From: Pseudomonadota bacterium
GTDB taxonomy: Bacteria; Pseudomonadota; Gammaproteobacteria; Burkholderiales; Sulfuriferulaceae
Assembly (NCBI GenBank): GCA_021845925.1
Contig: JAJZUW010000002.1
Location: 83,529-147,528 of the forward strand
Length of the DNA: 64,000 nucleotides
Direction: 5' to 3'
The notes under the pieces are model-generated. The model saw only the letters and a program-made list of their open reading frames with translations. It had not been told where the DNA came from and made no database searches. Of this stretch, positions 15,523 to 23,919 are shown piece after piece. Every line of letters starts with the position of its first letter. The stretch's first letter is position 1. The position numbers and the translations under genes are program-made.

Positions 15523-16720
15523 AGTCGTAGGAAAAATCGCAGGTCCAGACGGTGGCATGCGCCTCGCCCCGGTTCAGTTGCACCCGGATGGTGATTTCGG
15601 CCTCGCGCATGACACGCTGGCCGTCGGCTTCCTGGTAGCTGACAGCGCGTCCGCCATGTTCGGCGACCAGGACATCGCCCAGCCACAGGCGGATATTTGT
15701 CACGTCAAGATCGGTGATGCCGGCATAACCAATGGCGGCCAGGATGCGGCCGAGATTGGGATCGGATGCAAAAAAGGCGGTTTTGACGAGCGGAGAATGC
15801 GCGATGGCATAACCCACCTGGCGGCATTCTTCGCGCGAGCGTCCTTGTTCGATTTCGATCCGGATGAACTTGGTGGCGCCTTCGCCATCCCGCACGATGG
15901 CCTGAGCCAGTTCGCTGGCAACCCGGTTGATGGTTTCCTGCAATGCCGGCCGGGCCGGGTGATCCCAATGGTCGATGTGGCTGGCGCCGGATTGTCCGGT
16001 GGCGATCAGGATGAACGAATCATTGGTGGAAGTGTCGCCGTCCACGGTAATGCAGTTGAAGCTGATATCGGCTGCTTCGCGGACCATCCGCTGCAGGATG
16101 TCCGTGCTCACGGCGGCATCAGTGGCAACGAATCCGAGCAAGGTTGCCATGTTGGGGTGAATCATGCCCGAACCTTTGGCAATGCCGGTCACGTGCACGG
16201 CCACGCCTTCGATTTCCAGGCTGTGCGAGCTACCCTTGGCGACGATGTCCGTGGTCATGATGGCTTCGGCCGCTGCCAGCCAGCTGTTTTCATCGGCGCT
16301 GGCAATCGCTTCGGGCAGCACCCGCACGATCTTGTCGGCCGGAAGCGGCTCCATGATCACGCCGGTGGAAAACGGCAGGATCTGTTCGCGACGACAGCCA
16401 AGCCGGCTTGCCATGGCATCGCAGACCTCGGTGGCGCGTTGCAGGCCTTCGTCGCCGGTGCCGGCATTGGCGTTGCCGGTATTGATGACCAGAGCAAGCG
16501 GAGACAGGTCGGTTGCCAGGTGCGTGCGGCACAGCACAACCGGTGCTGCACAGAAACGGTTGCTGGTAAACACGCCGGCAATCGTGCTGCCGGGTGCGGG
16601 CAGGATCACGGTGACATCTTTGCGGCCGGGTTTCTTGATGCCGGCGCTGGCAATGCCGAATTTCAGGCCGGCCACGGGATGAAGCTGGCCGGCAGCCGGA
16701 GGGGCAAGATTGACAGGCAT
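15491..16720 (-). CDS. argJ: bifunctional glutamate N-acetyltransferase/ornithine acetyltransferase ArgJ
   Basis: ArgJ moves the acetyl group from N-acetylornithine to glutamate and can also acetylate glutamate from acetyl-CoA, closing the cyclic arginine pathway. The 409-residue product has the autoproteolysis site in [16 protein letters not shown]: cleavage between Ala and Thr gives alpha and beta chains, with Thr as nucleophile. Other family blocks include [25 protein letters not shown] and [16 protein letters not shown]. The ATG at 16720 is preceded by AAAGGA five bases ahead. It lies 10 bases after a small unknown gene and overlaps the DUF815 ATPase gene. Confidence 0.95.
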   Translation of the reverse strand: MPVNLAPPAAGQLHPVAGLKFGIASAGIKKPGRKDVTVILPAPGSTIAGVFTSNRFCAAPVVLCRTHLATDLSPLALVINTGNANAGTGDEGLQRATEVCDAMASRLGCRREQILPFSTGVIMEPLPADKIVRVLPEAIASADENSWLAAAEAIMTTDIVAKGSSHSLEIEGVAVHVTGIAKGSGMIHPNMATLLGFVATDAAVSTDILQRMVREAADISFNCITVDGDTSTNDSFILIATGQSGASHIDHWDHPARPALQETINRVASELAQAIVRDGEGATKFIRIEIEQGRSREECRQVGYAIAHSPLVKTAFFASDPNLGRILAAIGYAGITDLDVTNIRLWLGDVLVAEHGGRAVSYQEADGQRVMREAEITIRVQLNRGEAHATVWTCDFSYDYVKINAEYRS

Positions 16721-16730
16721 GAAGGTCCTT

Positions 16731-17057
16731 TCAGCGGTTGCGTAGTGCTTCGTCGTTGTAGGCGCCATCAATCTTGTGGACGATGTCCTCCACCAGGCGG
16801 AAGCCTTCCACCGGCGCATCGTCTTTCATGTAAAACAGCCGAACCGGACCGAGTGCATTCACCGCCTGGGTTCGTTCGAGCGTGCCGTCGACGTTGTCCA
16901 GCTTGCTGTTGCTGAACAGTTGGTCGATGACATGGCCGGCAATGGCGTTCTTGTGGCTGCCATTGCGCGCAGCGGCAAAAGTCTGACTGACATCGCCATC
17001 GGCAATGTCATATTTGCAGTGGCCAATCAGATAGCCGAGCAGTTCGTTGAATGTCAT
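16731..17057 (-). CDS. conserved-looking small protein of unknown function
   Basis: This 108-residue soluble, acidic protein has no transmembrane segment, signal peptide or motif I recognise. It begins [22 protein letters not shown] and has a helical look throughout ([19 protein letters not shown] at the end). It sits between the EVE-domain gene (19 bases upstream) and argJ (10 bases downstream), so it is probably cotranscribed with both. The start at 17057 is the first ATG that does not run into the EVE gene. Confidence 0.65.
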   Translation of the reverse strand: MTFNELLGYLIGHCKYDIADGDVSQTFAAARNGSHKNAIAGHVIDQLFSNSKLDNVDGTLERTQAVNALGPVRLFYMKDDAPVEGFRLVEDIVHKIDGAYNDEALRNR

Positions 17058-17076
17058 GCGGGTACTCCGGTCAGTA

Positions 17077-17553
17077 TCAGGCTTGCACCGACGTGCGGTC
17101 AAGCAGGGTTTCAATGAAAGCATATTCCTGCGGATCAACCGGCGTGATGGACAGCCGGTTGCCGCGTTGCAGAATCCGCATGCCGGACAGTTCGTCATGC
17201 TGGCGCAGTTCCGCCAGAGACAGCAGGCGGGTCTTGCGTTCCAGCTGGACATCGACATTGAACCAGCGCGGGTTGGCTGCGCTGGCTTTCGGGTCGAAAT
17301 ACTTGCTGGCCGGATCAAACTGGGTGGCATCCGGATAGGCCAGACTGCTGACCCGTGCAATGCCGGCGATGCCGGGTTCGCTACAGCTGGAATGATAAAA
17401 CAGAACCTTGTCGCCAGGGTGCATCTGGTCACGCATGAAATTGCGTGCCTGGTAGTTGCGCACGCCATACCAGGCGACAGTCTGGTTGGGGAAGGCGGCG
17501 AGATCGTCTATACTCACGTCCGATGGTTCGGATTTCATCAGCCAGTAGCGCAC
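17077..17553 (-). CDS. EVE domain-containing protein
   Basis: This 158-residue protein is an EVE domain throughout: MRYWLMKSEPSDVSIDDL at the start, WYGVRNYQARNFMRDQMHPGDKVLFYHSSC in the first half, GIAGIARV and the PRWFNVDVQ block in the middle. EVE is a PUA/YTH-like fold that recognises modified bases in nucleic acids; bacterial single-domain forms are common, with unclear cellular role. It is first in the minus-strand run EVE-unknown-argJ-DUF815 and is divergent from the cupin gene at 17660. Confidence 0.88.
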   Translation of the reverse strand: MRYWLMKSEPSDVSIDDLAAFPNQTVAWYGVRNYQARNFMRDQMHPGDKVLFYHSSCSEPGIAGIARVSSLAYPDATQFDPASKYFDPKASAANPRWFNVDVQLERKTRLLSLAELRQHDELSGMRILQRGNRLSITPVDPQEYAFIETLLDRTSVQA

Positions 17554-17659
17554 CGGTACACGTCCTCGGTAATGGGTCCGGTCTTATTGTACTGGAATTT
17601 TGTCAGCCTGCATGCGGTCGGTACGGGTCGGCGGGCAGGGATGACGCAAAGGGGAACAA

Positions 17660-18133
17660 TTGAAGCAGCTAGACCAGCACCGGCTCGATGAGCTGGCCAG
17701 CGCAGCACGCCAGTCGCCGCGCCTGCGCATGAATGCCAATCTGCACGATGCACTCGATGAACCAGTTCAGCGTCTTGCCATTGCCATGCAGCCGGACACC
17801 ATCATTCGCCCGCATCGTCACCAGCAGACCTGGGAGTTGCTGTTGCCGTTGCGCGGCCGTTTTGTCGTACTGCATTTTGCCGAGGATGGCCGGGTGGTGG
17901 ATCGCGTGGTGCTTGGTGAAGACAGCCAGGTGCAGGAAACGCCAGCCGGATGCTATCACGCGGTGCTGTCGCTGGATGATGGTGGGGTGATTTTCGAGGT
18001 GAAACATGGCCCTTACCGGCCGTTTGTGCCGGAGGATTTTGCGCCGGGATATCGGGATGACAATCCGGCGCGTGACGCCAGGCTGAACGCTTGGTACGCC
18101 ACTGCGCAGATCGGCGACCGGTTGTGGTCGTGA
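17660..18133 (+). CDS. WbuC-family cupin fold metalloprotein
   Basis: This 157-residue cupin has likely metal ligands in RPHRHQQTWELL (HxH plus a following Glu) and in GCYHAVLSL. The pattern PRLRMNANLHDALDEPVQRL near the start and VIFEVKHGPYRPF later fit the WbuC family, which is often found in polysaccharide loci but occurs alone here. The start appears to be TTG at 17660, supported by AGGGGAA just upstream at 17650-17656; no earlier ATG fits. Biochemical activity is unknown. Confidence 0.75.
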   Translation: MKQLDQHRLDELASAARQSPRLRMNANLHDALDEPVQRLAIAMQPDTIIRPHRHQQTWELLLPLRGRFVVLHFAEDGRVVDRVVLGEDSQVQETPAGCYHAVLSLDDGGVIFEVKHGPYRPFVPEDFAPGYRDDNPARDARLNAWYATAQIGDRLWS

Positions 18134-18233
18134 CCCGCCGCTGACTGTCGGCCGGTATTGCGGCAGTTGCCGCCAGCCGGTTCAGACAGCGTCGGATTGG
18201 CGGGTACGTCTGTTTCTCAAGCGTTGATCAGAC

Positions 18234-18256
18234 ACGACTGCGCGCTGCGCAGTCGT
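18234..18256. terminator. perfect 10-bp stem-loop between the cupin and desaturase genes
   Basis: ACGACTGCGC at 18234-18243 pairs perfectly with GCGCAGTCGT at 18247-18256 around a three-base loop. It lies directly after the desaturase stop codon and about 100 bases after the convergent cupin gene. Neither side has a long T run, so it may act as a weak bidirectional terminator or an mRNA 3'-end stabiliser. Confidence 0.4.
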
Positions 18257-19446
18257 TAGACATAGCTCCGCAACGTGCGGGAAAATGCCTGCAAGCTTTC
18301 AATTCCACTCGCCTCGGCGCGCTGGCACCATTCCTGCAGTTGCTTGACCAGCTGTTCCTTGGATGCATTTGAACGGGCCCATACTGCTGCCAGTTCCTGA
18401 CGCATTGAATAAATGATCTGCAGGTTGGAATTGTGCTCGAGAATGGTACCCAGGGTCGCGCGGTCGGTTTCTGGCAGGACTTCGGCATCCAGGTGCAGCC
18501 AGCGGCGAAAATCAGTTGCAGTTGCCTGCGGGTCGATGTGCGGCAAGCCGTTGCGCAGTTTGTCGAACTCCTGCGAACAGGCGGATTTCATCATGCTGGC
18601 GTAACGGGTCATCACATCGTAGCGATGGGTGATGATGGCCTGCAACAGTTCCAGATCGCATACCGGCTTGGCCGCTTTCAGGCGGGCGCGCGGTGCAATC
18701 TTTTTCACCTTGGCCAGGCCAGCCATTTCCATGAGGCGGATGTACAGCCAGCCAATGTCGAACTCGTACCACTTGTTGGACAGCTTGGCCGAACTGCCGT
18801 AGGCATGGTGGTTGTTGTGCAGTTCTTCGCCGCCGATCAGGATACCCAGCGGAAACACATTGGTGCTGGCATCTTCGCAGGCGAAATTGCGATAGCCCAT
18901 GTAGTGGCCAAGACCATTGATGATTCCGGCAGCGGTGACTGGAATCCAGGCCATCTGCACGGCCCAGATGGTCAGACCGATCGGTCCGAACAGCAGCAGG
19001 TCGATTGCCATCATGATGAAGATGCCCTGCTTGTTGTAGCGCTGGTAGATGTTGTGTTCGATCCAGTCGTCCGGTGCGCCTGCACCGAATTTGTCGATGG
19101 TGGCCTGGTCGCGCGTGGCGGCACGGTAGAGTTCGGCGCCTTCGAGCAGAACCTTGCGGATGCCAAGAACCTGCGGACTGTGCGGATCGTCCGGCGTTTC
19201 ACAGCGAGCGTGGTGCTTGCGATGAACGGCCGACCATTGCACGGTAACCATGCCGGTGGTCAGCCAGAGCCAGAAACGGAAAAAATGGCTGGGAATGGCA
19301 TGCAGTTCCAGGGCGCGGTGCGCCATGTGACGGTGCAGGTAGATGGTGACGGCAGCAATGGTAATATGGGTCAGTACCAGGGTGACAACAACATATTGCC
19401 ACCAGTGCAGCGGTCCGAGCAGACCGTGGGAAAACAGTTGCATCAT
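18256..19446 (-). CDS. membrane fatty acid (delta-9 type) desaturase with ISL3-transposase-like C-terminal tail
   Basis: This 396-residue integral membrane diiron desaturase has three His boxes: HRHMAHR (~residue 38), HRKHH (~75) and HNNHH (~210). They are set between hydrophobic segments, as in acyl-CoA/acyl-lipid delta-9 desaturases, which introduce a double bond into saturated acyl chains. Residues ~285-396 are different: a soluble helical region containing YSMRQELAAVWARSNASKEQLV and a W..RAE.SGIESLQAF.RTLR pattern. That resembles the C-terminal end of ISL3-family transposases; the resemblance is by eye. Two adjacent ATGs open the gene. It is 65 bases downstream of the MscS channel gene on the same strand. 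Confidence 0.85.
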   Translation of the reverse strand: MMQLFSHGLLGPLHWWQYVVVTLVLTHITIAAVTIYLHRHMAHRALELHAIPSHFFRFWLWLTTGMVTVQWSAVHRKHHARCETPDDPHSPQVLGIRKVLLEGAELYRAATRDQATIDKFGAGAPDDWIEHNIYQRYNKQGIFIMMAIDLLLFGPIGLTIWAVQMAWIPVTAAGIINGLGHYMGYRNFACEDASTNVFPLGILIGGEELHNNHHAYGSSAKLSNKWYEFDIGWLYIRLMEMAGLAKVKKIAPRARLKAAKPVCDLELLQAIITHRYDVMTRYASMMKSACSQEFDKLRNGLPHIDPQATATDFRRWLHLDAEVLPETDRATLGTILEHNSNLQIIYSMRQELAAVWARSNASKEQLVKQLQEWCQRAEASGIESLQAFSRTLRSYV

Positions 19447-19511
19447 GGGGTGTTTTTGACCTCGGGAGTGTAGGTTGGAATTCCAGAATCCACCTCACAG
19501 TATAACACAGG

Positions 19512-20795
19512 TCAAGAATCTGTCACATTCATGTTGAACACCCGCACATCGCGATGCGGATAGGGCAGGCCAATGCCATGGACATTGAACTGGCGATAGA
19601 CCGCCAGGTAGATATCCGATTTCAGACCCATGGTGCCAAGATCCGGATCGGCAATCCAGACCAGCAGGGTGAGATTGATGCCGTTGTCGGCAAATTCGCT
19701 GACGAAAGTCTGTACCGGAAATTTGTCGTCGCGAATGACGCGCGGGTGCGCCCGGCCGGCTTCGGTCATCAGTTGCATGGCCAGTTCGAGATCGCTTTCA
19801 TAGCTGATCTGGACCGGAATCTGGACCGTGACTTCCGGCTGGGTAAACGAATGGTTGACGACTGTCGAGGTCATCAGCGTTTCGTTGGGCAGGATGATTT
19901 CGGTGCCATCGAGCGCACGCAATACCGTGTAACGGGTTTTGAGCTGGCGAACTTCGCCATAATGGCTGTCAACGGTAATCATGTCGCCCGGTCTGACTGA
20001 ACGGTCAAGCAGAATGATGAAGCCGGAAACATAATTGCTGGCGATTTTCTGCAGGCCAAGTCCGAGTCCTACGCCAAGTGCGCCGCCAAAAACCGACAGA
20101 ATGGTAATGTCGATGCCTACGGCAGGCAGCGCCACCATGACTGCCAGGATCAGCAGCAACGTGCGTAGTGTTTTGGCCAGGGCAAGCCGCAGGCTGGGAT
20201 CGAGTCCTTCGGCCTGCATGATGCCGGTTTCGGCCAGCTGCGATAGCCAGAGCGCAAACAGGATCGCGAAGGTGAGTACAAAGATGGCTTCCAGCAGCAA
20301 CAGCAGGGAAAAGCGGTGATCGCCGGCGTTGAACGCTATGCTGTCGAGCAGGTTGGCCAGCTGGGGCAGCAGACCGGTGATGTGCAAGGCGAAACCGATC
20401 CAGATGATCCACGCCAGCATTCGTTCCCAGTGGCGTGTTGCCGGACGGTCGCCGGTGAAACGGCGCAGCACCAGAATGCCCAGACGGAGCAGTATGGTTG
20501 CCCCCAGCAGGGGAACTGCGATATTGAGCAAATGGATTTCGTGCTGTCCTTTGAGAGCACCGCGCGCCAGATCGGTAAACAGCAGCCAGAGCAGGGGCAG
20601 TCCTATTGCCTTGACTCTGCGTTTACCGGAATCGAACTGCAGATGGAGGCGGGGCAGCCAGCCGGCAACCAGTTTGCTGATCGCCCAACTGGCCAGTCCG
20701 CAAATCAGCAGGATCGCGACCTGCAGCAACAGTTCGGGCTGGTGCGAATCGTGCAGCAGGTGGGCAATCAGGTTTTCCAGCGGCGGATTTTTCAT
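19512..20795 (-). CDS. MscS-family mechanosensitive ion channel
   Basis: This 427-residue membrane protein has about six hydrophobic segments, more than the three of E. coli MscS, making it a medium-length family member. The pore helix and beta domain are clear: ITILSVFGGALGVGLGLGLQKIASNYVSGFIILLDRSVRPGDMITV, with the Gly/Ala-rich TM3, then GEVRQLKTRYTVLRALDGTEIILPNETLM and a C-terminal alpha/beta vestibule. It should release solutes on hypo-osmotic shock. Its ATG overlaps the rsmB stop by four bases. With opgH/opgD elsewhere in the window it is one of two osmotic-adaptation functions here. Confidence 0.92.
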   Translation of the reverse strand: MKNPPLENLIAHLLHDSHQPELLLQVAILLICGLASWAISKLVAGWLPRLHLQFDSGKRRVKAIGLPLLWLLFTDLARGALKGQHEIHLLNIAVPLLGATILLRLGILVLRRFTGDRPATRHWERMLAWIIWIGFALHITGLLPQLANLLDSIAFNAGDHRFSLLLLLEAIFVLTFAILFALWLSQLAETGIMQAEGLDPSLRLALAKTLRTLLLILAVMVALPAVGIDITILSVFGGALGVGLGLGLQKIASNYVSGFIILLDRSVRPGDMITVDSHYGEVRQLKTRYTVLRALDGTEIILPNETLMTSTVVNHSFTQPEVTVQIPVQISYESDLELAMQLMTEAGRAHPRVIRDDKFPVQTFVSEFADNGINLTLLVWIADPDLGTMGLKSDIYLAVYRQFNVHGIGLPYPHRDVRVFNMNVTDS

Positions 20796-22051
20796 GCGCT
20801 GGTCCGCTCCAGGGCGGCGGCAAAGAATCCGTCTGTCTGATGGTGAACTGGATCAAGGCGCAGCCAGTCGCCTGTATCAATGCCGATTTGCTGTTGTGCC
20901 AGAATGGCGTTGGCCGGTTGCAGGTTAAATTCGGGGTGGGCGGTCAGAAATGCTTCGACGATGCGTTCATTTTCTTCCGGTAACAGGCTGCAGGTGGCAT
21001 ATACCAGTCGCCCACCCGGCTTGACCAATCGTGCTGCCGACTCCAGAATCGCAGCCTGTTTGTGCGTCAGTTCGGCCACCGATTCGGGAGACTGGCGCAG
21101 TTTCAGGTCCGGATTGCGCCTCAGCGTGCCCAGCCCGCTGCAGGGCGCATCGACCAGCACCCGGTCGATCTTGCGTGCCAGACGTTTGATGCGGCTGTCG
21201 TTTTCATGGGCAATCAGTTGCGGCGTGACATTGGACAGGCTGGAACGTTTCAGTCTGGGTTTGAGCCGGTTGAGGCGTTTTTCGCCTACGTCAAATGCAT
21301 ATACCCGCCCGGTTGATTGCATCATGGCGCCAATGGCCAGTGTCTTGCCACCCGCTCCAGCACAGAAATCAACCACCATTTCACCACGGCGCGGCGCCAG
21401 CAGCGCCACCAGCAACTGGCTGCCTTCATCCTGGACTTCGATTTTGCCGGCTTCAAATAACGGATGCCGGTTGATGGCCGGCCGTCCCTGGATGCGGATG
21501 CCGACTGGTGACCAGGGCGTGGCTTCGGCGGCAAACCCTTCGGCGCGCAGTTGCGCAAGCACTTCGTCGCGTCCGGCCAGCCAGGTGTTGACGCGCAGGT
21601 CGAGCGGCGCCGGTTGGGTCAGGGCTCGGGCCAACTGGCCGGCTTCTGCTTCGCCATAACTGTCAATGAGCCGGCTGGCCAGCCATTCCGGCAGGTCCCA
21701 TTGCACGGCCAGAGGCTGATCTGCCAGGCGCATGGCCTTGATTGCAGGCAGCAGGTCGGATTCCGGCCCGGTCATGTAGGGCGCCAGCTGACGGCTGTTG
21801 TTGCCTTCGATGCGCGCCAGCCATGCGATGGCCAGCAGCCGTGGGGTGGCCTTGCCGCAGGCGGCCTCCAGGGAAGGCAGGTGACGCAGCACGCCAAACA
21901 CGAGTTCGGCGATGAATGCCCGGTCACGCTGACCGAGCAGGGGGTTTTCGCGGAAGTAACGGCTCAGCAGCACATCGGCGGGAGCATCGAGCGGCAGAAC
22001 ACTGCGCAAGGCGATGATGGCAGCATCAAATACAAGTGGGTCAGGCAGCAT
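20792..22051 (-). CDS. rsmB: 16S rRNA m5C967 methyltransferase RsmB-like (NOL1/NOP2/Sun family)
   Basis: This 419-residue SAM-dependent RNA cytosine-5 methyltransferase has a NusB-like helical N-terminal region (ADVLLSRYFRENPLLGQRDRAFIAELVFGVLRH) as in RsmB. The catalytic domain has VVDFCAGAGGKTLAIGAMM (SAM binding), DAPCSGLGTLRRNPD (the PC motif cysteine) and LVYATCSLLPEENE (the TC catalytic cysteine). I use the ATG at 22051; an in-frame TTG six bases upstream is not needed. It is translationally coupled with the mscS gene (4-base overlap). No fmt or def gene accompanies it. Confidence 0.9.
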   Translation of the reverse strand: MLPDPLVFDAAIIALRSVLPLDAPADVLLSRYFRENPLLGQRDRAFIAELVFGVLRHLPSLEAACGKATPRLLAIAWLARIEGNNSRQLAPYMTGPESDLLPAIKAMRLADQPLAVQWDLPEWLASRLIDSYGEAEAGQLARALTQPAPLDLRVNTWLAGRDEVLAQLRAEGFAAEATPWSPVGIRIQGRPAINRHPLFEAGKIEVQDEGSQLLVALLAPRRGEMVVDFCAGAGGKTLAIGAMMQSTGRVYAFDVGEKRLNRLKPRLKRSSLSNVTPQLIAHENDSRIKRLARKIDRVLVDAPCSGLGTLRRNPDLKLRQSPESVAELTHKQAAILESAARLVKPGGRLVYATCSLLPEENERIVEAFLTAHPEFNLQPANAILAQQQIGIDTGDWLRLDPVHHQTDGFFAAALERTSA

Positions 22052-22129
22052 GGGCAATGGCCCGACGGTCAGGCGTCGCCGGGCAACAGTACAGAATATT
22101 CAAGTTTATCATGCACAGGGAATGTACGG

Positions 22130-22216
22130 TCAGTCGGTTCGACCTGCTGCCGCTGCGGCCAGCAGAATCAGGGCCATCACTCCGGTCAGTAGCAGGGAAA
22201 GCGGTGTTTTGCGCAT
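22130..22216 (-). CDS. candidate 28-residue small hydrophobic protein
   Basis: A short ORF reads MRKTPLSLLLTGVMALILLA, then an alanine run and GRTD, and ends at TGA. It has a basic N-terminus, one transmembrane-length hydrophobic stretch and a short polar tail. TTTGGAG ends seven bases before its ATG, a near-ideal ribosome binding site. It lies between the efflux czcC-like gene and rsmB on the same strand, 129 bases from the first and 78 from the second. I do not recognise it. A small membrane protein is the likeliest reading; conservation would be needed to confirm it. Confidence 0.5.
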   Translation of the reverse strand: MRKTPLSLLLTGVMALILLAAAAAGRTD

Positions 22217-22345
22217 GTCAGTCTCCAAACGGTGTTCAGTCGTCGCGCCTGGGTGTTCTCAGGCGTGACGGACTGATGGTAGAACGGACGGATGCGGGCA
22301 GGGGTATCGTGCTGTTACGTCCAGGTAACAAAATGTGGCCGTCTG

Positions 22346-23617
22346 TTACAGGCGGGGCGATGGTTGCATGACCGCTGTCGGCTCGATTGCCCACAGGTGG
22401 TGGGTGTCCAGCATCAGGCGGTAACGCGCCAGCGCAGCGTCGACAGCGGCCCTGTTTTCGGTCAGGGCGGCATCCAGCGACTGCCGGCGGGCTAACAGCG
22501 CGTCGTTGAGACTGGCCTCGCCCAGCTGGTAGGCCCGGGCTGATTTTTCCGCATTCCGGTCCGCGAGCTGTCTGGCCTGTTGCGCCATTTGCCAGGTCTG
22601 CCAGTTGCTGGTGGCGGTGTTCCATTCGACCTGCCATGTCTCCTGCAAACGCTGGCGGACCCCCAGCTCCTGCTGTTGCGCCATGCTGGCCAGCGCGTGT
22701 TGCTCATCACTGGCCTTTCGCCGCATTTCGCCGGTAATCGGCACGGAAACAGTCACACCAACGAAGGACGTCAACCCACTTTGTTCCGACATGTACTGCA
22801 AGCTGACGGTTGGGTCTGGCGTGCGTTCCGCATCTGCAAGCCTGGCTCTGAGTCTGGCCATCTGACTCGCATGCTGCGCCAGCTGCAATTCATGATTGTC
22901 AGCCATTCCACTGTCGACCCACCATTGCACTGGCTGTTCGATCGACTGAGGATGTATGGCCGGTGGATGATCTGGCAACGGCAGTGAAGGGTAGCGTTGA
23001 CGCAGGCGCAAGCGGGCATTCTGCTCCGCCATGCGGGCCTGTTGCAACGCCATGCTGGTTTGCAGCATGGCGGATCGGGCCAGGTCGCCATCCAGTTGTG
23101 CAGCATCGCCGGCCCGGATGCGTTTTTCGACAGTGGCTAACTGTTGCGTCGCCAGGTCTGACTGGTGTTGCCAGATATCGACTTCGTGGACTGCCGCTTG
23201 CCAGTCAAACCAGGCGGCCAGCAGAATGCGTCCGGCTTCATGGATTGCATCGCCCAGCGACAGTTTGCCCTGTTGAGCAGTCTGTCGGCCGATTTCTTCA
23301 TCCAGAGCGCTTTTGCCGGGCAGACGAACCGTCGTGGTCAGGCCGGCGTACCAGTCGCTCTGATTGGCTCCGATATCGTGCAGATGACGTTGGTAGCCGG
23401 ATGCCTGTACTGACCATTCGTACGGCCCCGCCGCAATGCGCTCACCAGCATAAGCGCTGGCTTGCTGGTTATTCAGGGCCGCCTGTACGGATGGCGCTTC
23501 GCGCAGGGCGGTCTGTGCGGCTTCGCTGGTCGGCAGGTCTGGCCAGTTTTCGGCCTGTGCCGGCAGGGTCTGGCACAGGCCATAAACCAGCCACAGGGCA
23601 AAATGGAGTTTCTTCAT
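22346..23617 (-). CDS. outer membrane efflux protein of a heavy-metal RND system (CzcC/TolC-like)
   Basis: This 423-residue exported protein has signal peptide MKKLHFALWLVYGLCQTLPAQA, no lipobox, and two repeats of long alpha-helical OEP sequence rich in Gln and Ala (HQSDLATQQLATVEKRIRAGDAAQLDGDLARS and ARAYQLGEASLNDALLARRQ). As an outer membrane channel it would complete a tripartite pump with the CzcB- and CzcA-like proteins encoded upstream. Its ATG overlaps the DUF3240 stop by four bases. I set the start at 23617 because it gives a normal signal peptide. Confidence 0.88.
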   Translation of the reverse strand: MKKLHFALWLVYGLCQTLPAQAENWPDLPTSEAAQTALREAPSVQAALNNQQASAYAGERIAAGPYEWSVQASGYQRHLHDIGANQSDWYAGLTTTVRLPGKSALDEEIGRQTAQQGKLSLGDAIHEAGRILLAAWFDWQAAVHEVDIWQHQSDLATQQLATVEKRIRAGDAAQLDGDLARSAMLQTSMALQQARMAEQNARLRLRQRYPSLPLPDHPPAIHPQSIEQPVQWWVDSGMADNHELQLAQHASQMARLRARLADAERTPDPTVSLQYMSEQSGLTSFVGVTVSVPITGEMRRKASDEQHALASMAQQQELGVRQRLQETWQVEWNTATSNWQTWQMAQQARQLADRNAEKSARAYQLGEASLNDALLARRQSLDAALTENRAAVDAALARYRLMLDTHHLWAIEPTAVMQPSPRL

Positions 23618-23919
23618 GACATGTCTCCCGAAGCAAGTATCGGTGTTGTCCACCAGCGAATGTCCGGATTCGGAATATCTGTCTGGATGCGGGTCAGCAA
23701 TGGTTGCACCATGTCCTGATCCATCAGGATTTGCAGGCCGATGTGAGCAGTCCGGCCACGCACCTGTTCCAGCGGATCCATGCTGGAATGGGGACCGTGA
23801 CTGTCCAGTCTCTGGGACAGAAATCCCTGCAGACGGGAAGATTCATCCAGCAGGATATCGATGATGGCTTCTTCCAGGCTCACTGGAACGACCAGGTTGA
23901 GTTGGCAGCGCGTGTTCAT
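23614..23919 (-). CDS. DUF3240 family protein in the metal efflux operon
   Basis: This 101-residue soluble protein has the DUF3240 pattern: LVVPVSLEEAIIDILLDE at the start, GFLSQRLDSHG, EQVRGRTAHIGLQILMDQDMVQPLL and IPNPDIRWWTTPILASG. The fold is expected to be ferredoxin-like/PII-like, and family members are typically encoded inside CzcCBA-type operons; their role is not settled (metal sensing or pump regulation are suggestions). It overlaps both neighbours by four bases, so its production is tied to that of the pump. Confidence 0.8.
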   Translation of the reverse strand: MNTRCQLNLVVPVSLEEAIIDILLDESSRLQGFLSQRLDSHGPHSSMDPLEQVRGRTAHIGLQILMDQDMVQPLLTRIQTDIPNPDIRWWTTPILASGDMS

